Source of the DNA: Knoellia flava TL1
GTDB lineage: Bacteria > Actinomycetota > Actinomycetes > Actinomycetales > Dermatophilaceae
Assembly: GCF_000768675.1 (NCBI RefSeq)
Contig: NZ_AVPI01000012.1
Location: forward strand, 62,001 to 126,000
Length of the DNA: 64,000 nt
Direction: 5' to 3'
In this document: positions 40,512 through 51,128 of the stretch, piece by piece
Position numbering within the stretch: the first letter of the stretch is position 1
Layout: each line of letters starts with the position of its first letter
Position numbers and translations under genes: made by a program
The notes under the pieces: model-generated
What the model was told of the DNA's origin: nothing
Seen by the model: only the letters and a program-made list of their open reading frames with translations
Databases searched by the model: none

Positions 40512-41708
40512 GTGGCGAAGGCAAAGTTCGAGCGGACCAAGCCGCACGTCAACATCGGCACCATTGGTCACATCGACCACGGTAAGACGACGCTGACGGC
40601 TGCGATCTCCAAGGTCCTGCACGACAAGTACCCGGACCTGAACCCGCAGTTCGCGTTCGACGACATCGACAAGGCGCCCGAGGAGAAGCAGCGCGGTATC
40701 ACCATCTCCATCGCGCACATCGAGTACCAGACCGAGAAGCGTCACTACGCGCACGTCGACTGCCCCGGTCACGCGGACTACGTCAAGAACATGATCACCG
40801 GTGCTGCGCAGATGGACGGTGCGATCCTCGTCGTCGCCGCCACTGACGGCCCGATGCCGCAGACGAAGGAGCACGTCCTCCTGGCCCGCCAGGTCGGCGT
40901 CCCCTACATCGTCGTGGCGCTCAACAAGGCCGACATGGTCGACGACGAGGAGATCCTCGAGCTCGTCGAGATGGAGGTCCGTGAGCTCCTGTCCGACTAC
41001 GAGTTCCCGGGCGACGACCTGCCCGTCGTCAAGGTCTCGGCGCTCAAGGCGCTCGAGGGTGACGCCGAGTGGGGCAACACCGTCCTCGAGCTCATGGACG
41101 CGGTCGACGAGTCGATCCCGGAGCCCGAGCGCGACGTCGACAAGCCGTTCCTCATGCCCGTCGAGGACGTCTTCACGATCACCGGTCGTGGCACCGTCGT
41201 CACCGGTCGTATCGAGCGCGGCATCCTCAACGTCAACGAGGACATCGAGATCGTCGGCATCCACCCGGGTCCGGCCGCCAAGACCACGGTCACCGGCATC
41301 GAGATGTTCCGCAAGCTCCTCGACGAGGGTCGCGCCGGTGAGAACGTCGGCCTCCTCCTTCGTGGCACCAAGCGCGAGGACGTCGAGCGCGGGCAGGTCA
41401 TCTGCAAGCCGGGCTCGATCACCCCGCACACGAACTTCGAGGCGAACGTCTACATCCTCTCCAAGGACGAGGGCGGCCGTCACACGCCGTTCTACGACAA
41501 CTACCGCCCGCAGTTCTACTTCCGCACCACGGACGTCACCGGCGTCGTCTCGCTGCCCGAGGGCACCGAGATGGTCATGCCCGGTGACAACACCGAGATG
41601 TCGGTCGAGCTCATCCAGCCGATCGCCATGGAGGAGGGCCTCAAGTTCGCCATCCGCGAGGGTGGCCGGACCGTCGGCGCCGGCCGCGTCACCGCGATCA
41701 CCAAGTGA
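40512..41708 (+). CDS. tuf: Elongation factor Tu
   Basis: A 398-residue EF-Tu. G1 is [12 protein letters not shown]3 is [15 protein letters not shown], and G4 is NKADMVDD. The elfamycin-site and tRNA-binding segments are intact ([36 protein letters not shown]). The GTG start follows GAGGAGG. It is closed by a strong terminator. Confidence 0.98.
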   Translation: MAKAKFERTKPHVNIGTIGHIDHGKTTLTAAISKVLHDKYPDLNPQFAFDDIDKAPEEKQRGITISIAHIEYQTEKRHYAHVDCPGHADYVKNMITGAAQMDGAILVVAATDGPMPQTKEHVLLARQVGVPYIVVALNKADMVDDEEILELVEMEVRELLSDYEFPGDDLPVVKVSALKALEGDAEWGNTVLELMDAVDESIPEPERDVDKPFLMPVEDVFTITGRGTVVTGRIERGILNVNEDIEIVGIHPGPAAKTTVTGIEMFRKLLDEGRAGENVGLLLRGTKREDVERGQVICKPGSITPHTNFEANVYILSKDEGGRHTPFYDNYRPQFYFRTTDVTGVVSLPEGTEMVMPGDNTEMSVELIQPIAMEEGLKFAIREGGRTVGAGRVTAITK

Positions 41709-41742
41709 TCTGACGCCGGTCGAGCCGCAGGCTCACCATCGA

Positions 41743-41778
41743 GAAGGGCCCCGTCTGCTTCGGCAGGCGGGGCCCTTC
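41743..41778 (+). terminator. tuf terminator
   Basis: GAAGGGCCCCGTCTGC pairs with GCAGGCGGGGCCCTTC (one wobble) around a TTCG tetraloop, 34 nt after the stop. Confidence 0.9.
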
Positions 41779-41970
41779 CGCATCTCCCGCTCGTGGGCCC
41801 GTCGGACGGCGTCGTATGCCGTCCGCCCACCTCCGCGCATGCCCGTCCAGACCGCGCCCGGACCCACAGGTTCGTGACAGGTTCGCCATGGCCCCGCCCA
41901 AGGCCCTGCACCCACTGTGGAGGGAGCACGGTCGACCACACCCGGTCGGCTCCGACGAGAGGAACCCCTC

Positions 41971-42540
41971 ATGCCCAGGATCACGACCACCAACGTCCTC
42001 GCCGGCGTGGCCGGCGCCGCCGCCGTCACGCTCGCCGGCTTCGGCGCCAACGCCGCGCTCGCCGAGAGCACGCCGACGCCCGCGCCGTCCTCGTCGACGT
42101 CGACCGAGCAGCCCGGCACCCCCACCGACGGCCACGGTCGCGGAGGCCGCGGCCACGGCGGCATGAAGGGCGCCGACGGGGCCGCGCTCGCCGTGGCCCT
42201 GGGCATCGACGAGGCCGAGGTCGAGGCCGCCATCGAGAAGGTGCGCGAGGCCAACCGGCCCACCGAGAAGCCCGCCGAGGGCACCGCGCCGAGCGAGGCC
42301 GACCGCGAGGCCAGGCGGACGGCATACGTCACGGCCCTGGCCAAGGAGCTCGGGATCACCGAGGACGAGCTCACCGCGGCCCTCGACAAGGTGCGCGACG
42401 CGCACCAGGCCGAGCACCGAACGCGGCTGGGGGAGCGGCTCGACGAGGCCGTCTCCGACGGCACGCTCACCGCCGCCGACAAGGCGTCGGTCCTCAAGGC
42501 GTTCGACGCCGGCGTGCTCGGCGGTGGCGGACCCCGCTGA
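41971..42540 (+). CDS. Exported small helical protein of unknown function
   Basis: A 189-residue protein with a signal peptide (TNVLAGVAGAAAVTLAGFGANAALA, cleavage near ALA-E), a His/Gly-rich linker (GHGRGGRGHGGMKG), then two related helical units, LAVALGIDEAEVEAAIEKVREA and LAKELGITEDELTAALDKVRDA. Such ALGI-type repeats occur in many exported actinobacterial proteins without a known role. ATG 41971 follows GAGAGGA. It stands alone between two terminators. Confidence 0.8.
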   Translation: MPRITTTNVLAGVAGAAAVTLAGFGANAALAESTPTPAPSSSTSTEQPGTPTDGHGRGGRGHGGMKGADGAALAVALGIDEAEVEAAIEKVREANRPTEKPAEGTAPSEADREARRTAYVTALAKELGITEDELTAALDKVRDAHQAEHRTRLGERLDEAVSDGTLTAADKASVLKAFDAGVLGGGGPR

Positions 42541-42560
42541 CGCTGCGCGGCCACGCACGA

Positions 42561-42599
42561 CGACAGCCCTCGCGGGACAGGGAGCCGCGGGGGCTGTCG
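42561..42599 (+). terminator. Terminator after the exported helical protein
   Basis: CGACAGCCCTCGCGG pairs with CCGCGGGGGCTGTCG (one mismatch) over a 9-nt loop, 20 nt after the stop. Confidence 0.8.
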
Positions 42600-42651
42600 C
42601 GTGCCCTGGGAGGGCAAGGGCTCGAGGCGCATGCCGCCTCCGTCCCGTGGG

Positions 42652-42657
42652 TACGGT
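42652..42657 (+). promoter_or_regulatory. -10 box of the YihY-family gene (leaderless)
   Basis: TACGGT, then 6 nt, then ATG 42664. It fits the leaderless pattern and decides the start. Confidence 0.55.
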
Positions 42658-42663
42658 CGACGC

Positions 42664-43752
42664 ATGGCTCACGAAGGCGCAAGCTCGACCAAGGCACGGA
42701 CCGCACCCGACGAGAACTCGGACGCCAAGCCCGACTCCTTGGGTGACATCACCAAGCCGTCGTGGAAGTACACGGCCAAGAAGGCCTGGGCGGAGTTCAC
42801 CGCGGACGGCTGCACCGACCTCGCGGCCGCGCTGACCTACTACTCCGTCCTGTCGCTCTTCCCCGCGCTGCTCGCGCTCGTCTCCCTGCTCGGCGTCTTC
42901 GGGCAGGGCGAGAGCACGACGACCGCGCTGCTCGACATGGTGCGCGACCTCGGGCAGGCCAACGCGGCGGACCAGCTCGAGGGGCCGATCAACCAGATGA
43001 CGCAGGCCAACGCGGCCGGCCTCGCCCTCGTCGCCGGTCTCGCCGGAGCGCTCTGGTCGGCGTCGGGCTACGTCGGCGCGTTCGGGCGGGCCATGAACCG
43101 GATCTACCAGATCGACGAGGGCCGCCCGTTCTGGAAGCTCCGCCCGGTCCAGCTGCTCATCACCCTCGTCGGCGTGATCATGGTGGCCCTCGTGCTCGTG
43201 GCGCTCGTCGTCAGCGGGCCGCTCGCCGAGACCGTGGGGGAGACGATCGGCCTCGGGTCGAGCGCCGTGACCGCCTGGAACATCGCCAAGTGGCCGGTCA
43301 TCCTCCTCGTCGTCGTCATCCTCGTCGCGCTGCTCTACTACTCCACGCCCAACGTCAGGCAACCGACGTTCCGGTGGATCAGCGTCGGAGCGGCGATCGC
43401 CATCGTCGTGTGGGTGCTCGCCTCCGTGCTCTTCGGGTTCTACGTCGCGAACTTCGGCTCCTACAACAAGACCTACGGCTCCCTCGCCGGCGTCATCGTC
43501 TTCCTCCTGTGGCTCTGGATCACCAACCTCGCGCTCCTCTTCGGCGCCGAGGTCGACTCCGAGCTCGAGCGTTCGCGTCAGCTCCAGGCCGGCATCGAGG
43601 CCGAGGAGACCCTCCAGCTCCCCCCTCGCGACGTCACCGCGTCCGAGAAGCGGCGCCGCCAGCACGAGGAGCACCTCGAGGAGGGCCGCCGCCTGCGCGA
43701 GCAGGCCTCGGTGGACGACGACGAGTCTCCGACCCGGGGCACGCGCCCCTGA
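42664..43752 (+). CDS. YihY/virulence factor BrkB family membrane protein
   Basis: A 362-residue integral membrane protein (UPF0761). About six transmembrane helices run between residues 55 and 300. The family signature lies in FTADGCTDLAAALTYYSVLSLFPALLALVSLLG, with SASGYVGAFGRAMNRIYQIDEGRPFWKLR and SYNKTYGSLAGVIVFLLWLWITN. The long charged C-terminal tail (EKRRRQHEEHLEEGRRLREQ) is probably a coiled coil. The function of the family is not established. The start ATG 42664 is six nt after a -10 box. Confidence 0.9.
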   Translation: MAHEGASSTKARTAPDENSDAKPDSLGDITKPSWKYTAKKAWAEFTADGCTDLAAALTYYSVLSLFPALLALVSLLGVFGQGESTTTALLDMVRDLGQANAADQLEGPINQMTQANAAGLALVAGLAGALWSASGYVGAFGRAMNRIYQIDEGRPFWKLRPVQLLITLVGVIMVALVLVALVVSGPLAETVGETIGLGSSAVTAWNIAKWPVILLVVVILVALLYYSTPNVRQPTFRWISVGAAIAIVVWVLASVLFGFYVANFGSYNKTYGSLAGVIVFLLWLWITNLALLFGAEVDSELERSRQLQAGIEAEETLQLPPRDVTASEKRRRQHEEHLEEGRRLREQASVDDDESPTRGTRP

Positions 43753-43773
43753 CGGAGCGCTCCCGACGCGCCA

Positions 43774-43800
43774 CGAGAGCGGGTATGCCGTCCGCTCTCG
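43774..43800 (+). terminator. Hairpin after the YihY gene with the octamer in its loop
   Basis: CGAGAGCGG and CCGCTCTCG form a 9-bp perfect stem whose loop is GTATGCCGT. It lies 21 nt after the stop. Confidence 0.65.
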
Positions 43801-43806
43801 GCCCGA

Positions 43807-43837
43807 TTTGGTAGGTCGCCGCAGCCTCTGGCACACT
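43807..43837 (+). promoter_or_regulatory. S10 operon promoter candidate and leader
   Basis: TTTGGT (43807-43812, context GATTTGGT) and CACACT (43832-43837) with a 19-nt spacer, sharing the GATTTGGT element with the rpsL promoter. The ~280-nt leader up to rpsJ (44120) shows no gene; one GTATGCCG lies at 44010. Confidence 0.45.
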
Positions 43838-44119
43838 TGTGAAGTTGCTTGGTGCGGGACGCCGTCCCCTCGACCCGGTCGAGGAGACACCGAACCGCCA
43901 CTGCACGTGACAACGCATCGAACCGGCCACGCCGGGGCGACACACGGCAGGCCAGAGCAGCTCCGGAATCCCGGAGCTTCGATCCATCCGACGAACACAC
44001 GCAGGACGCGTATGCCGTCGGGCCGCGGAGCGGGCGCGACACGCCCGACCTCGGGGGTCGGACTGGGAACCGGCCAGAGACAGAAGTAAGAAGACGGCGA
44101 GAGAGAGACGGAAGCCAAG

Positions 44120-44428
44120 ATGGCGGGACAGAAGATCCGCATCCGCTTGAAGTCGTATGACCACGAGGTCATCGACAACTCGGCGCGGAAGATCGTCGAC
44201 ACGGTGACCCGTGCCGGCGCGACGGTGGTCGGCCCTGTGCCGCTGCCCACGGAGAAGAACGTCTTCGTGGTCATCCGTTCGCCGCACAAGTACAAGGACA
44301 GCCGCGAGCACTTCGAGATGCGCACGCACAAGCGCCTCATCGACATCATCGACCCGACGCCCAAGGCCGTCGACTCGCTGATGCGACTCGACCTGCCGGC
44401 TGACGTCAACATCGAGATCAAGCTCTGA
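44120..44428 (+). CDS. rpsJ: 30S ribosomal protein S10
   Basis: A 102-residue S10 (NusE), also an antitermination partner of NusB. Typical [22 protein letters not shown] and [39 protein letters not shown]. It is the first gene of the S10 operon. Confidence 0.97.
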   Translation: MAGQKIRIRLKSYDHEVIDNSARKIVDTVTRAGATVVGPVPLPTEKNVFVVIRSPHKYKDSREHFEMRTHKRLIDIIDPTPKAVDSLMRLDLPADVNIEIKL

Positions 44429-44438
44429 GGGTTGACTG

Positions 44439-45095
44439 ATGACTGACATTGCTACCAAGACCGTGAAGGGCGTGCTGGGCAAGAAGCTCGGCATGACCCA
44501 GGTGTGGGACGCCGACAACAAGCTCGTCCCCGTCACCGTCATCGAGGCAGGCCCCTGCGTCGTCACGCAGGTGCGCAACGCCGAGACCGATGGCTACAGC
44601 GCCGTCCAGATCGCCTTCGGTGCGATCGACCCGCGCAAGGTGACCAAGCCGCTCACCGGCCACTTCGAGAAGGCCGGCGTCACGCCGCGCCGCCACCTCG
44701 TCGAACTCCGCACCGCGGACGCCGCCGAGTACTCGCTGGGCCAGGAGCTCACCGCCGAGACGTTCGAGGCCGGTGCCTCGGTCGACGTCTCCGGCACCAC
44801 CAAGGGCAAGGGCTTCGCCGGTGTCATGAAGCGTCACGGCTTCCACGGCGTCTCCTCCTCCCACGGTGCACACAAGAACCACCGCAAGCCGGGCTCCATC
44901 GGTGGCTGCGCCACCCCGGGTCGTGTCTTCAAGGGCATGCGCATGGCCGGCCGTATGGGTGGCGTGCGCCAGACCACCCAGAACCTCACGATCCACGCCG
45001 TGGACGCCGAGAAGGGCCTGCTGCTCGTCAAGGGCGCCGTCCCCGGTCCCCGCGGTGCGGTCGTGCTCGTCCGCAACGCCGTGAAGGGAGCGTGA
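44439..45095 (+). CDS. rplC: 50S ribosomal protein L3
   Basis: A 218-residue L3 that reaches towards the peptidyl-transferase centre. It has [14 protein letters not shown] at the N-terminus, the central loop ([36 protein letters not shown], containing the Gln/His methylation neighbourhood), and a C-terminal [23 protein letters not shown]. Confidence 0.97.
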   Translation: MTDIATKTVKGVLGKKLGMTQVWDADNKLVPVTVIEAGPCVVTQVRNAETDGYSAVQIAFGAIDPRKVTKPLTGHFEKAGVTPRRHLVELRTADAAEYSLGQELTAETFEAGASVDVSGTTKGKGFAGVMKRHGFHGVSSSHGAHKNHRKPGSIGGCATPGRVFKGMRMAGRMGGVRQTTQNLTIHAVDAEKGLLLVKGAVPGPRGAVVLVRNAVKGA

Positions 45096-45100
45096 CCCGG

Positions 45101-46069
45101 ATGGCCACCGCCAAGACCGTGAACGCTGACCTGCCCGCCGAGATCTTCGACGTGCAGACCAACGTCCCGCTCATCCACCAGGTCGTCGTCGCCCAGCTCG
45201 CCGCCGCGCGCCAGGGCACGCACTCGACCAAGACCCGCGGCGAGATCCGCGGTGGTGGACGCAAGCCGCACCGCCAGAAGGGCACCGGTCGCGCCCGTGC
45301 GGGCTCGACCCGCGCGCCGCACTGGACCGGTGGTGGTGTCGTGCACGGGCCGACGCCGCGTGACTACGCGCAGCGCACCCCCAAGAAGATGAAGGCCGCC
45401 GCCCTGCGTGGCGCCCTGTCCGACCGCGCCCGCAACGGCCGCATCCACGTCGTGGCCTCGCTCGTCTCGGGCGACGCCCCGTCGACGAAGGACGCCGCGG
45501 CGCTGCTGCTCGGCCTCACCGACCGCCCGAACCTGCTCGTCGTCCTCGACCGCAGCGACATCGTGTCGATGAAGTCGGTCCGCAACCTGGACCACGTCCA
45601 CGTCATCGCGGTCGACCAGCTCAACACCTACGACGTCCTGTGCGCCGACGACGTGGTCTTCACCCAGGCCGCGCTCGACACGTTCGTCGCCGGTCCGGCC
45701 GCTGCGGTCAAGCCGCTCGACGCCGAGACCGCCGTCGTCACCGAGGCGCCCGCCGCCCCGGCCAAGGCCGAGAAGGCCCCGAAGGCGACCAAGGCCGCCA
45801 AGGTCGTCGAGACCGAGGCCGCCGAGGCCGACGCCGACGGTGGCTTCGGCCCCGACAGCGCCGCCGCCCTCGAGGACGGCTCCGCTCCCGCGGGCTTCGA
45901 GGTCAAGGGCAACAAGGACTCGATGAAGTACCACGTGCCCGGTTCGCGCTGGTACGACAACACCGAGGCCGAGGTGTGGTTCCGCACCGCTGAGGCCGCC
46001 AAGGCCGCCGGGTTCGTCCCGGCCGGTGGCGAGGCCGCTCAGCAGGTCTCCGAGGAGGAGGGCAAGTGA
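45101..46069 (+). CDS. rplD: 50S ribosomal protein L4 with C-terminal extra domain
   Basis: A 322-residue protein, versus ~205 for a normal L4. Residues 1-200 are a complete L4 ([35 protein letters not shown] loop, LLVVLDRSD). An Ala/Lys/Glu linker of about 65 residues follows. The last ~58 residues form a compact segment, [20 protein letters not shown] then [16 protein letters not shown], which resembles the small C-terminal module called sunset in some actinobacterial proteins. ATG 45101 is used; GTG 45092 is an alternative. The stop overlaps rplW. Confidence 0.95.
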   Translation: MATAKTVNADLPAEIFDVQTNVPLIHQVVVAQLAAARQGTHSTKTRGEIRGGGRKPHRQKGTGRARAGSTRAPHWTGGGVVHGPTPRDYAQRTPKKMKAAALRGALSDRARNGRIHVVASLVSGDAPSTKDAAALLLGLTDRPNLLVVLDRSDIVSMKSVRNLDHVHVIAVDQLNTYDVLCADDVVFTQAALDTFVAGPAAAVKPLDAETAVVTEAPAAPAKAEKAPKATKAAKVVETEAAEADADGGFGPDSAAALEDGSAPAGFEVKGNKDSMKYHVPGSRWYDNTEAEVWFRTAEAAKAAGFVPAGGEAAQQVSEEEGK

Positions 46070-46374
46070 GCTCTGCATTCCAGGGGAAGAACCCCCGCGA
46101 CATCCTGATCGCACCGGTCGTGTCCGAGAAGTCCTACGGGCTGCTCGACGAGGGCAAGTACACCTTCGTGGTCGACCCGCGTTCGAACAAGACCGAGATC
46201 AAGATCGCCGTCGAGCAGATCTTCAACGTCAAGGTCGACTCGGTCCACACGCTCAACCGCAAGGGCAAGACGCGCCGCACGCGCTTCGGCCTGGGCAAGC
46301 GCAAGGACACCAAGCGCGCGATCGTCACCCTCCGCGAGGGCACGATCGACATCTTCGGCAGCGCCGGCGCCTGA
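46066..46374 (+). CDS. rplW: 50S ribosomal protein L23
   Basis: A 102-residue L23 at the tunnel exit, the docking site for trigger factor and SRP. It has [24 protein letters not shown] and [19 protein letters not shown]. The GTG overlaps the rplD stop by four bases. Confidence 0.97.
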   Translation: MSSAFQGKNPRDILIAPVVSEKSYGLLDEGKYTFVVDPRSNKTEIKIAVEQIFNVKVDSVHTLNRKGKTRRTRFGLGKRKDTKRAIVTLREGTIDIFGSAGA

Positions 46375-46405
46375 GAGACGACCGAGGAACTTAAGGAAAC
46401 ACGAC

Positions 46406-47242
46406 ATGGGTATCCGCAAGTACAAGCCGACGACGCCTGGCCGTCGCGGCTCCAGCGTCGCCGACTTCGTCGAGGTCACGCGCTCCACGCCCGAGAAGTC
46501 GCTCGTGCGCCCGCTCACCAAGAGCGGTGGCCGCAACAACAACGGCCGCATCACGACGCGTCACATCGGTGGTGGCCACAAGCGCGCCTACCGCCTCATC
46601 GACTTCCGTCGCCACGACAAGGACGGCATTCCGGCGAAGGTCGCTCACATCGAGTACGACCCCAACCGCACCGCCCGCATCGCTCTGCTGCACTACGCCG
46701 ACGGTGAGAAGCGCTACATCCTGGCCCCCAAGGGTCTCGAGCAGGGCGCCAACATCGAGAACGGCCCCGGTGCCGACATCAAGCCCGGCAACAGCCTTCC
46801 GCTGCGCAACATCCCGACCGGTACGGTCGTCCACGCCGTCGAGCTCCGCCCCGGTGGCGGCGCGAAGATCGCGCGCTCGGCCGGCGTCCGCGTCCAGCTC
46901 GTCGCGAAGGACGGCCCCTACGCCCAGCTGCGTATGCCGTCCGGCGAGATCCGCAACGTCGACGCGCGCTGCCGCGCGACGATCGGCGAGGTCGGCAACG
47001 CCGAGCAGTCCAACATCAACTGGGGCAAGGCCGGCCGCATGCGCTGGAAGGGCAAGCGCCCGACCGTCCGTGGTGTCGTCATGAACCCGGTCGACCACCC
47101 GCACGGTGGTGGCGAGGGCCGCACCTCCGGTGGTCGCCACCCGGTGAGCCCGTGGGGCAAGCCCGAGGGCCGCACCCGCCGCCCCGGCAAGCCCAGCGAC
47201 AAGATGATCGTCCGCCGACGCCGCACCGGCAAGAAGCGCTGA
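46406..47242 (+). CDS. rplB: 50S ribosomal protein L2
   Basis: A 278-residue L2. It has [34 protein letters not shown], the peptidyl-transferase His region [31 protein letters not shown], and a basic C-terminus RRRTGKKR. Confidence 0.98.
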   Translation: MGIRKYKPTTPGRRGSSVADFVEVTRSTPEKSLVRPLTKSGGRNNNGRITTRHIGGGHKRAYRLIDFRRHDKDGIPAKVAHIEYDPNRTARIALLHYADGEKRYILAPKGLEQGANIENGPGADIKPGNSLPLRNIPTGTVVHAVELRPGGGAKIARSAGVRVQLVAKDGPYAQLRMPSGEIRNVDARCRATIGEVGNAEQSNINWGKAGRMRWKGKRPTVRGVVMNPVDHPHGGGEGRTSGGRHPVSPWGKPEGRTRRPGKPSDKMIVRRRRTGKKR

Positions 47243-47259
47243 CAAGGAGCCATTGACAC

Positions 47260-47541
47260 ATGCCTCGTAGCTTGAAGAAGGGCCCCTTCATCGACGACCA
47301 CCTTCAGAAGAAGGTCGACGTCCAGAACGAAGCGGGCACCAAGAACGTCATCAAGACCTGGTCGCGCCGTTCGGTCATCAGCCCGGACATGCTCGGCCAC
47401 ACCCTCGCCGTCCACGACGGCCGCAAGCACGTCCCGGTGTTCGTCACCGAGTCGATGGTCGGCCACAAGCTCGGCGAGTTCGCACCCACGCGCACCTTCA
47501 AGGGTCACGTGAAGGACGACAAGAAGGGCCGGCGCCGCTGA
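47260..47541 (+). CDS. rpsS: 30S ribosomal protein S19
   Basis: A 93-residue S19: [51 protein letters not shown]. Its stop overlaps the rplV ATG by one base. Confidence 0.97.
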   Translation: MPRSLKKGPFIDDHLQKKVDVQNEAGTKNVIKTWSRRSVISPDMLGHTLAVHDGRKHVPVFVTESMVGHKLGEFAPTRTFKGHVKDDKKGRRR

Positions 47542-47945
47542 TGGCCACCAACACCACCCAGTCCGCCGAGGTCACCCTGGAGGCTCGGGCCCAGGCCCGC
47601 CACGTCCGGGTGACCCCGCAGAAGGCGCGTCGCGTCATCGACCTCATCCGCGGTCGCAACGCCAGCGAGGCCATCGCCACGCTGCGCTTCGCCCCGCAGT
47701 CGGCGTCCGACCCGATCCTCAAGGTCCTCGAGAGCGCTATCGCCAACGCCCGCGTCAAGACCGACAAGACGGCCGAGCGCTTCGACGAGCGCGAGCTCGT
47801 CATCACGTCGGCGTTCGTCGACGAGGGCGCCACGATGAAGCGTTTCCGTCCGCGCGCACAGGGTCGCGCGTCCCGCATCAACAAGCGCACGAGCCACATC
47901 ACCGTGGTCGTCGCACCCAAGCCCAGCAAGGGAGGCAACCGCTAA
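47541..47945 (+). CDS. rplV: 50S ribosomal protein L22
   Basis: A 134-residue L22 with the tunnel-constriction hairpin near [23 protein letters not shown] and the N-terminal [20 protein letters not shown]. It overlaps both neighbours by one base. Confidence 0.97.
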   Translation: MATNTTQSAEVTLEARAQARHVRVTPQKARRVIDLIRGRNASEAIATLRFAPQSASDPILKVLESAIANARVKTDKTAERFDERELVITSAFVDEGATMKRFRPRAQGRASRINKRTSHITVVVAPKPSKGGNR

Positions 47946-48766
47946 TGGGTCAGAAGGTCAACCCGCACGGCTTCCGTCTGGGTATCACGTCCGAGCACCG
48001 CAGCCGCTGGTTCGCTGACTCCACCAAGGAGGGTCAGCGCTACCGCGACTACGTCAAGGAGGACGTCGCCATCCGCAAGCTCATGTCCGAGGGCATGGAG
48101 CGCGCGGGCATCTCCAAGGTCGAGATCGAGCGCACCCGCGACCGCGTCCGCGTGGACATCCACACGGCGCGCCCGGGCATCGTCATCGGTCGTCGTGGCG
48201 CCGAGGCCGACCGCATCCGCGGCGAGCTCGAGAAGCTCACGGGCAAGCAGGTGCAGCTCAACATCCTCGAGGTCAAGAACCCCGAGACCGACGCGCAGCT
48301 CGTCGCCCAGGGCGTCGCCGAGCAGCTCTCTGCTCGCGTCTCCTTCCGTCGCGCCATGCGCAAGAGCATGCAGTCGGCGACGCGCGCCGGTGCCAAGGGC
48401 ATCCGCGTGCAGGTCTCCGGCCGTCTCGGCGGCGCCGAGATGTCCCGCACCGAGTTCTACCGCGAGGGTCGCGTGCCGCTGCACACCCTTCGCGCGAACA
48501 TCGACGTGGGCTTCTACGAGGCCCGGACCACCTTCGGCCGCATCGGCGTGAAGGTCTGGATCTACAAGGGTGACCTCACCGCGCGTGAGCTCGCTGCCCA
48601 GCAGGCCATCGCGCCTCGCCAGGGCCGTGGCCCGCGTCGTGACGGCGCCGACCGTCCCGCCCGCGCCCGTCGTGGCGACCGCGCCGAGAACACCGGCGCT
48701 GCGTCCACGGGTGAGGCCCCTGCCGCCACCACCCCGGCGGAGAACACCGAGGGAGCGTCCAGCTGA
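47945..48766 (+). CDS. rpsC: 30S ribosomal protein S3 with C-terminal tail
   Basis: A 273-residue S3. The KH domain ([38 protein letters not shown]) and C-terminal RNA-entry domain are intact. After residue ~215 a basic then Ala/Thr/Glu-rich disordered tail follows, as in other actinobacteria. Confidence 0.97.
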   Translation: MGQKVNPHGFRLGITSEHRSRWFADSTKEGQRYRDYVKEDVAIRKLMSEGMERAGISKVEIERTRDRVRVDIHTARPGIVIGRRGAEADRIRGELEKLTGKQVQLNILEVKNPETDAQLVAQGVAEQLSARVSFRRAMRKSMQSATRAGAKGIRVQVSGRLGGAEMSRTEFYREGRVPLHTLRANIDVGFYEARTTFGRIGVKVWIYKGDLTARELAAQQAIAPRQGRGPRRDGADRPARARRGDRAENTGAASTGEAPAATTPAENTEGASS

Positions 48767-49185
48767 TGTTGATTCCCCGTCGCGTCAAGCACCGCAAGCA
48801 GCACCACCCGGGTCGCTCGGGCGCTGCCAAGGGTGGGACGTCCATCGCCTTCGGTGACTACGGCCTCCAGGCCCTCGAGCCGGCCTACGTCACCAACCGT
48901 CAGATCGAGTCCGCGCGTATCGCGATGACTCGCTACATGAAGCGTGGCGGCAAGGTGTGGATCAACATCTACCCCGACCGCCCGCTCACCAAGAAGCCGG
49001 CTGAGACCCGCATGGGTTCCGGCAAGGGTTCGCCCGAGTGGTGGATCGCCAACGTCAAGCCCGGACGCATCATGTTCGAGATCTCCGGTGTGTCCGAGGA
49101 GGTCGCGCGCGAAGCCATGCGCCTGGCCATGCACAAGCTGCCGATGAAGTGCCGCTTCGTCCAGCGTGAGGGTGGTGACTTCTGA
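48766..49185 (+). CDS. rplP: 50S ribosomal protein L16
   Basis: A 139-residue L16: [19 protein letters not shown], the [24 protein letters not shown] helix, [37 protein letters not shown]. It starts on the last base of rpsC. Confidence 0.97.
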   Translation: MLIPRRVKHRKQHHPGRSGAAKGGTSIAFGDYGLQALEPAYVTNRQIESARIAMTRYMKRGGKVWINIYPDRPLTKKPAETRMGSGKGSPEWWIANVKPGRIMFEISGVSEEVAREAMRLAMHKLPMKCRFVQREGGDF

Positions 49186-49433
49186 TGGCAGTCGGTTCCA
49201 AGGACCTGATCTCCAAGGAGCTTCGTGGGTTCGACGACGAGCGTCTCGTCGACGAGCTGCGCAAGGCCAAGGAGGAGCTGTTCAACCTGCGGTTCCAGTC
49301 CGCGACCGGCCAGCTCGACAACCACGGCCGTCTGCGCGCCGTCCGCAAGGACATCGCGCGGATCTACACCGAGATGCGTGAGCGCGAGCTCGGCATCGGC
49401 TCCGCCCCGGCCGAGTCGGAGGAGAGCAAGTGA
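49185..49433 (+). CDS. rpmC: 50S ribosomal protein L29
   Basis: An 82-residue helical-hairpin L29: [47 protein letters not shown]. It overlaps rplP by one base and rpsQ by four. Confidence 0.96.
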   Translation: MAVGSKDLISKELRGFDDERLVDELRKAKEELFNLRFQSATGQLDNHGRLRAVRKDIARIYTEMRERELGIGSAPAESEESK

Positions 49434-49732
49434 GCGACAACGTGAAGGACGAGAACGTGACCGGCGAGCAGACCGAGAGCACTCGGAACTACCGCAAGAC
49501 CCGCCAGGGCTACGTCGTCAGCGACAAGATGGACAAGACCGTCGTCGTCGAGGTCGAGGACCGCGTCAAGCACGCCCTCTACGGCAAGGTCATGCGCCGC
49601 TCGGCCAAGATCAAGGCCCACGACGAGGAGAACACCGCCGGCATCGGCGACCGTGTCCTCATCATGGAGACCCGCCCGCTCTCGGCGACGAAGCGCTGGC
49701 GCCTCGTCGAGATCCTCGAGAAGGCCAAGTAA
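49430..49732 (+). CDS. rpsQ: 30S ribosomal protein S17
   Basis: A 100-residue S17 with a ~20-residue acidic N-terminal extension, then the OB fold ([47 protein letters not shown]). It is the last gene of the S10 block; a hairpin follows. Confidence 0.96.
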   Translation: MSDNVKDENVTGEQTESTRNYRKTRQGYVVSDKMDKTVVVEVEDRVKHALYGKVMRRSAKIKAHDEENTAGIGDRVLIMETRPLSATKRWRLVEILEKAK

Positions 49733-49738
49733 AGCTTT

Positions 49739-49760
49739 GCGGGGGGCTCCGGCCCCCCGC
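49739..49760 (+). terminator. Hairpin at the S10/spc operon boundary
   Basis: GCGGGGGGC (49739-49747) pairs with GCCCCCCGC (49752-49760) around TCCG, seven bases after the rpsQ stop. It may limit read-through into rplN. The ~100-nt gap also gives room for an internal promoter, which I could not place. Confidence 0.65.
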
Positions 49761-49835
49761 GACCCCCGAAGTTCGGCCAGGCTCTGCCGCCCTCAGGCCA
49801 GCAGAGAACCAGCACGACGTATAGGAGACAGATAA

Positions 49836-50204
49836 GTGATCCAGCAGGAGTCGCGAGTGCGCGTCGCCGACAACACCGGTGCCAAGGAGATCCTGTGCAT
49901 CCGTGTTCTCGGTGGCTCGGGTCGCCGGTATGCCGGTATTGGCGACACGATCGTCGCCACGGTGAAGGACGCCATCCCCGGTGGCAACGTCAAGAAGGGC
50001 GACGTGGTCAAGGCCGTCATCGTCCGCACCAAGAAGGAGCGCCGTCGCGCCGACGGTTCCTACATCAAGTTCGATGAGAACGCCGCAGTGATCCTCAAGA
50101 CCGACGGTGACCCCCGTGGTACCCGCATCTTCGGCCCGGTGGGCCGCGAGCTTCGAGACAAGAAGTTCATGAAGATCATCTCGCTGGCCCCGGAGGTGCT
50201 CTGA
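49836..50204 (+). CDS. rplN: 50S ribosomal protein L14
   Basis: A 122-residue L14: [61 protein letters not shown]. The GTG start follows TAGGAGACAG. A GTATGCCG octamer encodes Tyr-Ala at 49928. Confidence 0.97.
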   Translation: MIQQESRVRVADNTGAKEILCIRVLGGSGRRYAGIGDTIVATVKDAIPGGNVKKGDVVKAVIVRTKKERRRADGSYIKFDENAAVILKTDGDPRGTRIFGPVGRELRDKKFMKIISLAPEVL

Positions 50205-50207
50205 GCC

Positions 50208-50555
50208 ATGGCGAAGTTCCGCATCAAGAAGGGTGACACCGTCCAGGTGCTCACCGGCAAGGACAAGGGTTCGACCGGCAAGGTCATCGCGGTCTACCGC
50301 GAGAACGACCGTGTCCTCGTCGAGGGCGTCAACCGCGTCACCCGCCACACCAAGGCCGGCCAGACTGCCCGTGGCAGCCAGACCGGTGGCCTCGTCGTGC
50401 AGGAGGCGCCGATCCACGTGAGCAACGTGCAGGTCGTCGACCCGTCCGACAAGAAGCCGACCCGTACCAAGACCCGCGTCGAGACCGTCGAGCGTGACGG
50501 ACGCCAGAAGGCCGTCCGGACCCGCGTCGGCGTGCGCTCGGGCAAGGACCTGTGA
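50208..50555 (+). CDS. rplX: 50S ribosomal protein L24
   Basis: A 115-residue L24 with the KOW motif ([36 protein letters not shown]) and a C-terminal basic part. It is an early assembly initiator of the 50S subunit. Confidence 0.96.
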   Translation: MAKFRIKKGDTVQVLTGKDKGSTGKVIAVYRENDRVLVEGVNRVTRHTKAGQTARGSQTGGLVVQEAPIHVSNVQVVDPSDKKPTRTKTRVETVERDGRQKAVRTRVGVRSGKDL

Positions 50556-50560
50556 GCCTG

Positions 50561-51127
50561 ATGACTGAGACCACCACCGCGGTGACCCCGCGCCTCAAGC
50601 AGCGCTACGCGGACGAGATCCGCGCCGGCCTCCTCGAGCAGTTCGGCTACGCCAACGTCATGCAGGTTCCCGGCGTCGTCAAGGTCGTCGTCAACATGGG
50701 TGTCGGCGACGCAGCCAAGGACAGCAAGCTCATCGAGGGCGCGGTCCGCGACCTCACGGCGATCACCGGCCAGAAGCCGGTCGTCACCAAGGCGCGCAAG
50801 TCCATCGCCCAGTTCAAGCTGCGTGAGGGCATGCCGATCGGCACGCACACCACGCTGCGCGGTGACCGCATGTGGGAGTTCCTCGACCGCCTCATCGCGG
50901 TCGCGCTGCCCCGCATCCGCGACTTCCGTGGCATGAACCCCAAGCAGTTCGACGGCCGCGGCAACTACACCTTCGGCCTCACGGAGCAGTCGATGTTCCA
51001 CGAGATCGACCAGGACAAGATCGACCGCGTGCGGGGCATGGACATCACCATCGTCACCACCGCGACGAACGACGACGAGGGACGCGCGCTGCTCAAGGCG
51101 CTCGGCTTCCCCTTCAAGGAGAACTGA
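50561..51127 (+). CDS. rplE: 50S ribosomal protein L5
   Basis: A 188-residue L5 that binds 5S r[63 protein letters not shown], and [30 protein letters not shown] 50561 fits family N-termini; GTG 50552 overlaps the rplX stop, is closer to an AAGGA, and cannot be excluded. Confidence 0.96.
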   Translation: MTETTTAVTPRLKQRYADEIRAGLLEQFGYANVMQVPGVVKVVVNMGVGDAAKDSKLIEGAVRDLTAITGQKPVVTKARKSIAQFKLREGMPIGTHTTLRGDRMWEFLDRLIAVALPRIRDFRGMNPKQFDGRGNYTFGLTEQSMFHEIDQDKIDRVRGMDITIVTTATNDDEGRALLKALGFPFKEN

Positions 51128-51128
51128 G

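Noticed and set aside
42601-42663. GTG 42601 as the YihY start
   Set aside because: It overlaps the preceding terminator stem and the TACGGT box; ATG 42664 is better placed.
41698-44421. 907-codon minus-strand frame across the tuf-rpsJ interval
   Set aside because: It runs through terminators and promoters and opposite two well-supported plus-strand genes; its composition is typical of antisense shadow.
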